From Pullulanibacillus sp. KACC 23026 (GTDB lineage Bacteria; Bacillota; Bacilli; Bacillales; Sporolactobacillaceae), in the NCBI RefSeq assembly GCF_029094525.1, contig NZ_CP119107.1:3596001-3660000 (forward strand): a stretch of 64,000 nucleotides of DNA. Reading direction: 5' to 3'. This document shows positions 35,688 through 43,946 of this stretch, piece by piece. Position 1 is the stretch's first letter. The number at the start of each line of letters is the position of its first letter. The translations under genes were made by a program, and so were the position numbers. The notes beneath the pieces were generated by a model. The model worked only from the letters and a program-made list of their open reading frames with translations, searched no databases and was not told the DNA's origin.

Positions 35688-37391
35688 TTATTTCATTGAA
35701 AAGGTGGCATCGGACACTATGGGGTGGTTCGTTGTGACAACGAGATTATTGACGGCGCTGAATAGGGCTTTAACAGAGGCATTCATAATATCCGCATCGA
35801 TGCCAGCCCCCCAATGGATTTGCCCGTTTTCGTCTGTAATCCCAACATAAGAAACCGCATTAGATTTTGACCCGATTTCTTGGGCATGCTCACGATACAC
35901 AAGATCTGAATAAGTTATATCAAACTTGGTTTGAAGCGCGTTGCTGATGGCGTCAAGACGACCATTGCCAACACCCGTAATTTCATCGACTTCCTCATGA
36001 ATTTTAATCGTTAAGAAGGTTTGATAATCATCTGACTTTTTAAAACGGAAATTGAGAAACTCAATAGGTGATTGCTTATTGACATAACTCTTAACAAAAA
36101 TATCATAGATCTCAGTGATCATAAGTTCTTTATTCTCGTGGTCAGAAACCTGTTTGACACGGTAGCCAAAGTTTTCACGCATTTTCGGCGGAAGATCATA
36201 ACCGTATTGCTGTTCAAGTAAGTAACCAATCCCGCCTTTACCCGATTGGCTGTTAATTCGAATGATATCCCCTTCATACTCACGCCCAATATCTAGCGGG
36301 TCAATGACAATATATGGAACCTTCCATTTTTCATCAGGGTGATCCTCACGCCATTTAAAGCCCTTCGCAATGGCATCCTGATGTGAACCAGAAAAGGCGG
36401 TAAACACGAGCTTCCCTCCATAGGGATGGCGTTCATGAACGGTCATTTTCGTCAAGCGCTCATAAACGGCTAGAATACTTGGGATATCCTCAAAATCCAA
36501 TTGCGGATCCACCCCGTGAGAATAGAGGTTCAAGGCAAGTGTAACGATATCAACATTTCCCGTTCGCTCACCGTTGCCAAATAAAGTTCCTTCAATTCTC
36601 TGACCGCCGGCAAGTAAAGCGAGCTCCGAATCAGCAACCCCTGTCCCTCTGTCATTATGGGGATGAATGGACAAGATGACATGCTCACGCTTATTTAGAT
36701 GGTCACTCATGTATTCAATCTGACTGGCGTACACATGAGGCAGCGATAAAGATACCGTGACCGGAAGATTAATGATGACTTTGTTTTCTTCAGTAGGCTG
36801 CCAAACATCAAGGACACGGTTACAAATCTCAAGGGCAAACTCAACTTCAGTTCCAGTGAAGCTTTCGGGGGAATATTGAAAAACGAAAGAGCCTTCCGTC
36901 TTCGCGGCATACTCCTGGACAAGTTTTGCCCCGCTCACCGCGATCTCGATAATGTCTTCCTTTGACTTTTGGAAGACCTGTTCGCGCTGTGCGACAGAAG
37001 TGGAATTATAAAGATGGACAATCGCACGCTTTGCCCCTCTTAATGCCTCGAATGTTTTCTCGATTATATGTTCCCTGGACTGGGTCAAAACCTGAATCGT
37101 CACATCATCTGGAATTAAATCCTGTTCGATGAGTGCCCGTAAGAAAGCAAACTCGGTCTCGGATGCAGCCGGAAAGCCTACTTCAATCTCTTTAAACCCA
37201 ATATCTACCAGAAGCTGAAAATACTCTAACTTTTCTTGTAAAGTTAGAGGGACAACAAGTGCCTGATTCCCGTCACGAAGGTCCACACTGCACCAGGTTG
37301 GCGCTTCTGTAATGTACTCCTTTTGAGCCCATTTCAAGCTCTCGACTGGCGGCATAAAATAGCTTCTTGAATATTTTTCCACATTTTTCAT
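35688..37391 (-). CDS. leuA: 2-isopropylmalate synthase (type 2, long form)
   Basis: A 567-residue enzyme condensing 2-oxoisovalerate with acetyl-CoA, the committed step of leucine synthesis. The catalytic barrel has CSVDLRDGNQALV near residue 35, EVGFPAASETEF, and a metal-binding HPHNDRGTGVADSELA. The regulatory LeuA dimer domain is at ~425-560. Sequence is of the yeast/actinobacterial type 2 form rather than the ~510-residue form usual in Bacillus. It stands without leuBCD. A T-box with a leucine specifier precedes it, so uncharged tRNA-Leu should raise expression. The ATG follows GGGTGG. Confidence 0.9.
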   Translation of the reverse strand: MKNVEKYSRSYFMPPVESLKWAQKEYITEAPTWCSVDLRDGNQALVVPLTLQEKLEYFQLLVDIGFKEIEVGFPAASETEFAFLRALIEQDLIPDDVTIQVLTQSREHIIEKTFEALRGAKRAIVHLYNSTSVAQREQVFQKSKEDIIEIAVSGAKLVQEYAAKTEGSFVFQYSPESFTGTEVEFALEICNRVLDVWQPTEENKVIINLPVTVSLSLPHVYASQIEYMSDHLNKREHVILSIHPHNDRGTGVADSELALLAGGQRIEGTLFGNGERTGNVDIVTLALNLYSHGVDPQLDFEDIPSILAVYERLTKMTVHERHPYGGKLVFTAFSGSHQDAIAKGFKWREDHPDEKWKVPYIVIDPLDIGREYEGDIIRINSQSGKGGIGYLLEQQYGYDLPPKMRENFGYRVKQVSDHENKELMITEIYDIFVKSYVNKQSPIEFLNFRFKKSDDYQTFLTIKIHEEVDEITGVGNGRLDAISNALQTKFDITYSDLVYREHAQEIGSKSNAVSYVGITDENGQIHWGAGIDADIMNASVKALFSAVNNLVVTTNHPIVSDATFSMK

Positions 37392-37439
37392 TCAAATCCA
37401 CCCTTTCCCTTGATCCGTTTTTTAACCCTTGTTCTTAGG

Positions 37440-37690
37440 CTATAAAAATAAAAAGCCCATCATCCCATAAGAGACGACAGACTTTAACCGACGTGGTACC
37501 ACTCTTTTTGATCGTTCACTGAACCGATCCACTTTAAGGACTGATTACGGATGCCATCCGTTAAGACCTGCTTGTTGCTCAGTCTTACCACTCCTGGGTG
37601 AGTTGGGGCGATTATTGACTGTCTTGCACCAACCGACAGCTCTCTAAACAATAATAGAACCTTAGTACTCCCAATCATCGTGTTTAATCA
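37440..37690 (-). promoter_or_regulatory. T-box riboswitch, leucine specifier (CUC)
   Basis: On the minus strand: an AGAGAGCTGTC stem I top, a specifier loop closed by TGGG/CCCA with CTC followed by A on its 3' side (CAACTCACCCA), the T-box core GAGTGGTACCACG (about 37490-37505), and a terminator (GTCTGTCGTCTC paired with GGGATGATGGGC, then a T run, 37446-37482). A Leu codon as specifier fits leuA. Exact outer ends are approximate. Confidence 0.9.
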
Positions 37691-37846
37691 TTTTAAATTT
37701 TCACTTATTATATGGTGTTTTTTTAATGCAGTCAACCCCATTTTTTTGTGAAAATTAATCATGAAAGCGTTTTTTATTAATTCCTGTAACGCATTAAAGC
37801 TTGGAAATTATTTTATTTTTTTAAGAATTAAATCTATCCAAAAAAA

Positions 37847-37966
37847 GAGCCTGGGACAATACTAAACGAACTGACTTAACTTACAAATGAAAAACCGAAC
37901 CCATCACGTTAATCTGTGATAAGATCGGTTTTTTTTCGATTCGTCAACTACGTCTGTCCCAGCCTC
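37847..37966 (+). repeat. 120-bp MITE-like element, copy 1
   Basis: Exactly 120 bp bounded by terminal inverted repeats GAGCCTGGGACA and TGTCCCAGCCTC. Internally AAAAACCGAACC...GATCGGTTTTT forms a hairpin. A second 120-bp copy with the same ends lies inverted at 41095-41214. Confidence 0.85.
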
Positions 37967-38229
37967 AGCAGATGACTTTTTTTGATCAATAGGCTCGCTT
38001 GAAGAACAAAATCGCTAATGCCGCGACTCCCTTCTTCCCAAGTATAGATTTGACCTATGAGTTTTTCTCGGACACTGTTTTTATGTTTAAACACTTAACA
38101 AAAATGGGTGGTTGTCTAACCAATGTGGAAAATCGTCCCGTTTTAACATAAGAAGCGTAACTAGGCTACGTTACTGGTCAACTTCCTGGGTAAAATGGGC
38201 CGTTCCAAGTTAAATAGAGAATGCTCGTT
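37967..38229. other. Intergenic sequence between the MITE-like element and the tandem array
   Basis: No gene seen. The right part already has partial members of the array (AATGCTCGTTACGCC near 38220). Confidence 0.4.
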
Positions 38230-39032
38230 ACGCCTAACGACTCAAATGGGCAATTGAGAGAGGGAATAGCGTATTCTCGTTACGCTCAAACGAAATAGGC
38301 GTAACGGCATTCTCTTATTTCGGCATTTCAGCCCAGTTTAACGGAGGTTAGCGTAGCCTTGTTACGCTCAATCAAAATAGGCGTAACGGCATTCTCTTAT
38401 TTCGGCATTTCAGCCCAGTTTAACGGAGGTTAGCGTAGCCTCGTTACGCTCAATCAAAATAGGCGTAACGGCAGTCCTTTATTTCCGCATTTCAGCCCAG
38501 TTTAGCGGACGATAGCGAATCCTTGTTACGCTCAATCAAAATAGGCGTAACGGCAGTCTCTTATTTCGGCATTTCAGCCCCGTTTAGCGGAGGTTAGCGT
38601 ATTCTCGTTACGCTCATCTGATTTAGGCGTAACCTCAGTCCTTTATTTCGGCATTCCGGCCCATTTCGCGGAGGTTAGCGTAGCCTCGTTACGCTCAATC
38701 GAAATAGACGTAACGGCATTCTCTTATTTCGGCATTTCAGCCCCGTTTAGCGGAGGATAGCGTATTCTCGTTACGTTCAACCGAAATAGGCGTAACGGCA
38801 GTCCTTTATTTCGGCTTTCTGACCCATTTGGAGGCGGATAGCGTATTCTCGTTTCGCTCAACCGAAATAGGCGTAACACCATTCTCTTATTTCGGCATTT
38901 CAGCCCAGTTTAGCGGACGATAGCGTAGCCTCGTTACGCTCTACCGAAATAGGCGTAACGCCATTCTCTTATTTCGGCATTTCAGCCCAATTGCAGGCGG
39001 ATAACGTATTCTGGTTACGCCTAATCGTTTTA
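38230..39032. repeat. Tandem array of ~82-bp units (about 9-10 copies)
   Basis: The landmark AGGCGTAACG (AGACGTAACG in one unit) recurs at 38297, 38379, 38461, 38543, 38625, 38706, 38788, 38869 and 38951: seven steps of 82 and two of 81 bp. Each unit also has TTATTTCGGCATTTCAGCCC and an inverted pair CGTTACGC...GCGTAACG. Copies differ by many substitutions, so the array is old or diversifying. No long coding frame runs through it. Confidence 0.9.
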
Positions 39033-39047
39033 CGTGTACGACGATTG

Positions 39048-39091
39048 CCTCGCTTTGCGCGGACGTATTGCCGCGCCCGCGCAAAGCGAGG
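39048..39091. repeat. Perfect 15-bp inverted repeat
   Basis: CCTCGCTTTGCGCGG and CCGCGCAAAGCGAGG are exact complements separated by 14 bases. No T-run follows, so it is not a standard terminator. Confidence 0.8.
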
Positions 39092-39241
39092 TTATTTTCG
39101 CACAAAAAACGACGTTTCAATGTCGATGTATCCACAAGTCAAGAATTTTATAATTTCCTAAACAACAAGAAGAACTTCATTAATTCAATGAAGCCTTTCC
39201 TTTGGCTTGAGCCCTCACTTAAAACAGAAGCAAACGTTAAG

Positions 39242-39691
39242 TTAGAAGGGTTTCGTTAACATAAGAATAATAATAAGAGTGAATAAGCCATTGAGCACCC
39301 ATTCTCCCCTAAGAACGGCCTTATGCTGTTCATAGTACTCTTCTGGAATCTCAGGTCCTTTAGCATCCTTCAACAAAGCATGGATCGGCTTTACCTTAGG
39401 AGATAAGTAAAAGGGGCCTAATGCGAGTGCGGCTAGATAAATAATGAGACTTGTCACATACCAACCCTGATGAAACAAGGCGTGGTTAAAACTTCCCATA
39501 AGAAGCCCTGTAAGGAGAAGTAGAAAACCGCCAATCATAACAAATCGATGGAGCAGGCCGTTTGCCGCATACGCAAAGCGCAGCTGCTCGAGTGTTTTCG
39601 CCGATTGCTTAATCGGAATAAAGGCAAAACCCGGTCCGAGCCCAAAGATTGCTGATGCCACATGAATGAGAAGCAATAATTTAAATAACAT
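39242..39691 (-). CDS. DUF2269-family membrane protein
   Basis: A 149-residue protein with four predicted membrane segments (residues ~5-25, 45-70, 75-95 and 128-148) and a short cytoplasmic loop with IPEEYYEQH. It resembles DUF2269 proteins, whose function is unknown. SD AAGGAG is appropriately spaced. It faces the tandem repeat array and has no operon partner. Confidence 0.7.
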   Translation of the reverse strand: MLFKLLLLIHVASAIFGLGPGFAFIPIKQSAKTLEQLRFAYAANGLLHRFVMIGGFLLLLTGLLMGSFNHALFHQGWYVTSLIIYLAALALGPFYLSPKVKPIHALLKDAKGPEIPEEYYEQHKAVLRGEWVLNGLFTLIIILMLTKPF

Positions 39692-39919
39692 AAATGAAAC
39701 TCCTTAAACTTTGTTTCTACTATTATATCTAAATCATTAAGTTAAAACTGTGAGGAATCTCATAAAAGCATTAAGAAAAATAGATTTTAGTGCGCACCCC
39801 CAAGCGGTGTCACGCCATTGAAACACTTAAGAGGGGCCAATATATAGCGTCGACCATTAATCACTTTATAAATCGGGGCCTATCACTTATGATAAATGGA
39901 AGTAAAGGAAGGTGTCCGC

Positions 39920-41086
39920 ATGTCGAATTGGCCATTATCAAGAACAGCAAGCTCATTTAAAACACTTATTTTTAGCGAGCTCGCTGACTATAAAGGAAAA
40001 AAAAGTCAAGAAGGCGCCTCACTGATTGATTTGAGTATCGGCAGTCCAGATCAGGGACCACCGCCTTTCTTGATGGAAACGTTGTCTAAGGCTTCATTGG
40101 ATCCCGCTCAATACGGCTATACGCTTTCCGGAAGCCAAGAATTTAATGAAGCCGTTGCCGCCTACTACAAGAAATTCAATGTTGAATTGGATCCAAAGTC
40201 TGAAATACTGCAAGTTATGGGGTCTCAAGACGGTCTTGTCCACCTTCCTATGATCTATGCTGAGGAAGGGGATATCATCCTAGTCCCAGACCCCGGCTAT
40301 ACCGCTTATGAAGCAGGAGTCAAACTATCCGGCGCTGACTTGTACCCGCTACCTTTACAAGAACAAAATGGCTTTTTGCCCGATTTATCGACTATTCCAG
40401 AAGAGGTGGCTCAAAAGGCGAAGCTCATGATCCTTAACTTTCCTGGAAATCCTGTACCAGCTCTCGCTACAAAGGCCTTTTTTAAAGAAGCAGTCTCGTT
40501 TGCCAAGAACTATGAGCTAATTGTTGTCCATGATTTCGCATACTGTGAGCTCATTTTTGATGGGCACAAGCCAATCAGTTTCATGAGTGTTGAAGGAGCA
40601 AAAGAGGTAGGCGTTGAGTTCAATTCACTTTCCAAAAGCTTCAATTTGGCGGGAACACGGATTGGTTACGCAGTGGGGAATTCAGAAATCATTCAGGAAC
40701 TTGAACGATTAAAATCCAATCTTGATTATGGTATTTTCTCTCCTATTCAGAGAACAGCCATTCAAGCTTTATTACATGGTGAAACGTTTACGAAAGCCAA
40801 TCGACTGCTCTATGAAAAAAGACGTGACGTCTTAATCACCGGCCTAAATGAGGCGGGATGGAACGTAACATCACCTCCCGCCGCCATGTTTGTTTGGGCG
40901 AAGCTTCCAGCGGGTTATACGTCCGAATCCTTTACATATGAGTTAATCGATCGTACCGGTGTCGTTGTGACTCCTGGCAATGCCTTTGGAAAACAAGGAG
41001 AAGGGTATGTTCGGATGGCACTTGTACAGCCTGAAGCACTATTAAAAGAAGCAGCAGAGCGAATAAAAGACATGCTTCAATCTTAA
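39920..41086 (+). CDS. PLP-dependent aminotransferase class I/II (LL-DAP/YkrV-like)
   Basis: A 388-residue fold-type I aminotransferase. The PLP-binding Lys is in NSLSKSFNLAGTRIGYAVG, the Asp in VVHDFAYCEL, and the nucleotide-loop equivalent is GSQDGLVHL. The usual NNPTG segment reads FPGNPVPALA: Asn and Pro persist but Thr-Gly are replaced. The sequence is close in pattern to Bacillus LL-diaminopimelate-type and MtnE-type enzymes; the actual amino acid cannot be told. The ATG at 39920 follows GGAAGGTG; 39896 is an upstream in-frame alternative without an SD. A 120-bp repeat immediately follows the stop and may terminate transcription. Confidence 0.85.
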   Translation: MSNWPLSRTASSFKTLIFSELADYKGKKSQEGASLIDLSIGSPDQGPPPFLMETLSKASLDPAQYGYTLSGSQEFNEAVAAYYKKFNVELDPKSEILQVMGSQDGLVHLPMIYAEEGDIILVPDPGYTAYEAGVKLSGADLYPLPLQEQNGFLPDLSTIPEEVAQKAKLMILNFPGNPVPALATKAFFKEAVSFAKNYELIVVHDFAYCELIFDGHKPISFMSVEGAKEVGVEFNSLSKSFNLAGTRIGYAVGNSEIIQELERLKSNLDYGIFSPIQRTAIQALLHGETFTKANRLLYEKRRDVLITGLNEAGWNVTSPPAAMFVWAKLPAGYTSESFTYELIDRTGVVVTPGNAFGKQGEGYVRMALVQPEALLKEAAERIKDMLQS

Positions 41087-41094
41087 AGCCTAGA

Positions 41095-41214
41095 GAGGCC
41101 GGGACAGACGTATCCTGACGAATCGAAAAAACCGAACTTATTCACAGATTAACGTGATAGGTTCGGTTTTTCATTTGTAAGTTAAGTCAGTTTGTTTAGT
41201 TTTGTCCGAGCCTC
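41095..41214 (-). repeat. 120-bp MITE-like element, copy 2
   Basis: The inverse of the element at 37847-37966: ends GAGGCCGGGACA and TGTCCGAGCCTC, same length. Its central AAAAAACCGAAC...GTTCGGTTTTT hairpin can act as a terminator for the aminotransferase gene, whose stop lies eight bases away. Confidence 0.85.
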
Positions 41215-41417
41215 TTTATTTAACGCCTCCTTTTCAATCCAAAACTTTAAATTGTTACAAAACCTCACATCAACCTTTTCATTCCCCAAACTATTACGTT
41301 AAGTTTTATAACACGAATACAAAAAGTCACCTCAAACGTGTCTATTTCACTCTATATTCTTACAAAATATGTAAAAACACAACAAAATAAGTGTGTTAAA
41401 CCCTTAATTTATTTGTG

Positions 41418-41434
41418 TGTTAACTTTTTTAACA
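41418..41434. promoter_or_regulatory. GlnR/TnrA box 1 (upstream of amt promoter)
   Basis: TGTTAACTTTTTTAACA fits the consensus TGTNAN7TNACA perfectly. It is about 18 bp upstream of the -35 (TTGACT, 41453-41458), a position typical for activation by TnrA. Confidence 0.82.
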
Positions 41435-41452
41435 TAATTTTTCTGAAACGTA

Positions 41453-41481
41453 TTGACTATTTCCCCTATTCCGCTTATTAT
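41453..41481 (+). promoter_or_regulatory. amt promoter
   Basis: TTGACT (41453-41458), 17-bp spacer, TATTAT (41476-41481). It lies 42 bp before the amt start codon, between two GlnR/TnrA boxes. Confidence 0.65.
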
Positions 41482-41491
41482 ACGTGTAACA

Positions 41492-41508
41492 TGTTATAAA
41501 AACTTACA
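41492..41508. promoter_or_regulatory. GlnR/TnrA box 2 (downstream of the -10)
   Basis: TGTTATAAAAACTTACA also matches TGTNAN7TNACA exactly. It overlaps the start-site region, as expected for GlnR repression. Confidence 0.82.
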
Positions 41509-41522
41509 TTAGGAGTGATTAA

Positions 41523-42836
41523 ATGAAACCTGCAGAACTATCCTTCTCGCTAGATTCCCTTTGGGTCCTCTTAGCAGCCGTTCTTGTTATCTTCATGCAA
41601 GCAGGATTTGCTCTTCTGGAGGCCGGGTCGACTCGGATGAAGAACTCTGGCCACGTGGCTGGGAAGCAAATACTCAGCTTCGCGATCTCTTCCATTGCCT
41701 TTTGGGCATTTGGTTTTGCCATTACTTTTGGAGAAGGGAACAGCCTCTTCGGAACCCACGGCTGGTTCTTGAATAACCCCTCTCCCTCAACGTTCGATTC
41801 CCTTTCTTGGGCGAATGTTCCGGTCTCATTAAAATTCTTATTCCAACTCGCATTTGCAGGCGTCTCACTCGCTATTGCCTGGGGAGGATTTGCAGAACGC
41901 GCGAAGCTTTCCGTCTACTTTATATTCGGCACTCTTTTTACCATTCTAGTTTATCCTGTTATCGGTCACTGGGTTTGGGGTGGTGGCTGGCTCGCACAAA
42001 TGGGAATGCAAGACTTTGCCGGGTCCACAGTCGTTCACTTACAAGGCGCTGTTGCAGCATTAGTTGGTACTCTGCTTCTTGGACCTCGTATCGGTAAGTT
42101 CAACGCCAACAAAACTCCTAATGCCATTCCGGGTCATAACCAAGTTTACTCTGTAATAGGCTGTATCATTTTATGGATTGGTTGGTTTGGCTTCAATCCA
42201 GGGAGTACAATGGGGACATCAGGTGCTTTCTTCGGTTATGTCGCTTTAACTACGAACCTAGCTGCAGCGGCTGGAGCTATTGCTGCCATTCTAACCGCTC
42301 AATTGTTAGTTGGAAAAGCAGATATTTCAGCAATGGTTAACGGTGTTCTCGCTGCGTTAGTTGCCATTACAGCTGCATGCGCGTTCGTCGAGCCATGGGC
42401 AGCTGTCGTTGTCGGTGCAGTTGCAGGTGCGGTTACATTCTGGACTTCCGTTTACTTTGAGAAAAAAGGACTGGATGATCCGATCTACGCATTTTCCGTA
42501 CACGGTATTGCCGGGATCATCGGAACCGTTTCCACAGGATTCTTTGCTTCTCCAAGACTCGTCAAAATCACCGGTGTTGGTCAGCCGGGGCTATTCTATG
42601 GCGGCGGTTTCCACCAGCTCGGCGTTCAAATACTTGGAGTACTAGGTGCATTCGTCTACGTTGCGGCAGTTTCCTTCATCATTCTTTTCATTCTTAAGAA
42701 AACAATCGGTCTTCGCGTTACAGCTGAGCAAGAAGTCAGCGGTCTTGATATTAGTGAACATGGCGCTTACGGCTATCCTGAACACCTTGATCCGAAATAC
42801 AAAGGACAGTCAGAAATGAGCTCAAGCGCAAATTAA
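41523..42836 (+). CDS. amt: Ammonium transporter
   Basis: A 437-residue channel with 11 membrane helices, conserved His in FAGSTVVHLQGAVAALVG (first pore His) and DPIYAFSVHGIAGIIGT (second pore His), and the signature GWFGFNPGSTMG. It conducts NH3/NH4+ into nitrogen-limited cells. SD AGGAGTG precedes the ATG. The promoter carries two perfect GlnR/TnrA boxes. No glnK follows; instead a DUF294 nucleotidyltransferase and a DEDDh exonuclease do, separated by a small hairpin. Absence of a local PII gene is unusual and worth noting. Confidence 0.95.
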   Translation: MKPAELSFSLDSLWVLLAAVLVIFMQAGFALLEAGSTRMKNSGHVAGKQILSFAISSIAFWAFGFAITFGEGNSLFGTHGWFLNNPSPSTFDSLSWANVPVSLKFLFQLAFAGVSLAIAWGGFAERAKLSVYFIFGTLFTILVYPVIGHWVWGGGWLAQMGMQDFAGSTVVHLQGAVAALVGTLLLGPRIGKFNANKTPNAIPGHNQVYSVIGCIILWIGWFGFNPGSTMGTSGAFFGYVALTTNLAAAAGAIAAILTAQLLVGKADISAMVNGVLAALVAITAACAFVEPWAAVVVGAVAGAVTFWTSVYFEKKGLDDPIYAFSVHGIAGIIGTVSTGFFASPRLVKITGVGQPGLFYGGGFHQLGVQILGVLGAFVYVAAVSFIILFILKKTIGLRVTAEQEVSGLDISEHGAYGYPEHLDPKYKGQSEMSSSAN

Positions 42837-42837
42837 T

Positions 42838-42868
42838 GAAGAAGGAAAGGCTCTCCTTTTCTTCTTCA
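42838..42868 (+). terminator. Hairpin between amt and the DUF294 gene
   Basis: GAAGAAGGAAAGG-CTCT-CCTTTTCTTCTTC, with only a short ATTTT after it, so it may be a weak terminator that lowers downstream expression. Confidence 0.55.
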
Positions 42869-42890
42869 TTTTGAAAGGAGACCTAACCAC

Positions 42891-43946
42891 ATGAACCTTC
42901 AGGCTGCCTTAAACAAGCTCAAAGCGTCAGAAAAATGGCCATCCTTGGAAGAATTGAAAGCTCTGCATGACGAGATGTTGAAACATGTCCTATCGATCGG
43001 TCCCAGTCATTATCCTGAACTCTTGGTTGATCCATTACTCAATCAGCTTCATGATGAAGTGATGAAACAGACATGGGCATTAGCTGAACAAGAGACTCTG
43101 CGCCAAGCTATTGGAGTGAGACCGAAGAAGATTTGTTGGGTTTTATTTGGGAGCGGAGCACGCATGGAACAAACCATTTGTACGGATCAAGATAATGGCG
43201 TTCTATACGAATGTCTTCCGAGTGAGAAAGAAGCTTGTCTCACCTTTATCAAGACGGCAGCTGAATTGGGTACGTACTATTTAAACGAAATTGGCTATCC
43301 CTTTTGCCCCGGAAATGTGATGGCGACAAATAAAAGGTGGTCAAACGATACAGATTCGTGGTTAGAAGCAATGGCTAGACATATAAAACGGGGACAGCCA
43401 GACGACATTAAATATTTGTTTATTGCTTCTGACATAAGAGGTTTTTATGGGGATTTGAGCTTGGCGCAAGAGACAAAGAGCCGCCTGATTCAAACCCTGC
43501 AGGCCTCTCCCTTTATTTTAAAAAGGATGCATGAGCACATCCGTGAGCCCAAAGTGTCATTGGGCTGGTTTGGTCATGTGTATACCGAACGTTTTGGTAA
43601 ACAAAGCGGAAAAGTGAACATTAAAGTGGGTTTTTATGTCCCAATAGTCAATGCTCTTAAATTCTTAGCAATCAAGCACGGCATTTTCGCTCCTTCTTCT
43701 TTGGATCGTCTAGAAGCCCTCGAGCACCTTGGAGTTATCGTTAAAGAAGAAGCTGTGATTCTCAAACAAGCGCTACAGATTTGCTTATATTTTAGAGGCC
43801 TCGCCTCCTTGAACCCTTCTTCCCAAGAGCGTGACTATTTGGATTTAACTACTTTGTCAGAAAGCGATGTCGAACGATTAAAGGCAAGTCTTAAAGAGAT
43901 CAAAGCCTTTCATTCTCATGTTATAAGGAAAGGTGGATCATTATGA
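42891..43946 (+). CDS. GlnD-like DUF294 nucleotidyltransferase
   Basis: A 351-residue protein. Residues ~60-200 form a nucleotidyltransferase domain with LFGSGARMEQTICTDQDNG: the GS...D-x-D pattern that in GlnD carries uridylyltransferase activity. Residues ~210-340 fit the DUF294 C-terminal domain. SD AAAGGAG precedes the ATG, and the next gene overlaps its stop (ATGA). Unlike GlnD it has no HD or ACT domain, and unlike most bacterial DUF294 proteins no CBS pair. As co-transcribed with amt, it may nucleotidylylate a nitrogen regulator; the target is unknown. Confidence 0.8.
   Translation: MNLQAALNKLKASEKWPSLEELKALHDEMLKHVLSIGPSHYPELLVDPLLNQLHDEVMKQTWALAEQETLRQAIGVRPKKICWVLFGSGARMEQTICTDQDNGVLYECLPSEKEACLTFIKTAAELGTYYLNEIGYPFCPGNVMATNKRWSNDTDSWLEAMARHIKRGQPDDIKYLFIASDIRGFYGDLSLAQETKSRLIQTLQASPFILKRMHEHIREPKVSLGWFGHVYTERFGKQSGKVNIKVGFYVPIVNALKFLAIKHGIFAPSSLDRLEALEHLGVIVKEEAVILKQALQICLYFRGLASLNPSSQERDYLDLTTLSESDVERLKASLKEIKAFHSHVIRKGGSL

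Noticed and set aside
38230-39032. CRISPR array
   Set aside because: Units are 81-82-bp and nearly whole-unit similar, with no short identical repeats alternating with unique spacers and no cas genes nearby.
41095-41214. A plain terminator for the aminotransferase
   Set aside because: It does contain a terminator-like hairpin, but the element's exact 120-bp length and inverted ends shared with 37847-37966 are better explained as a repeat.
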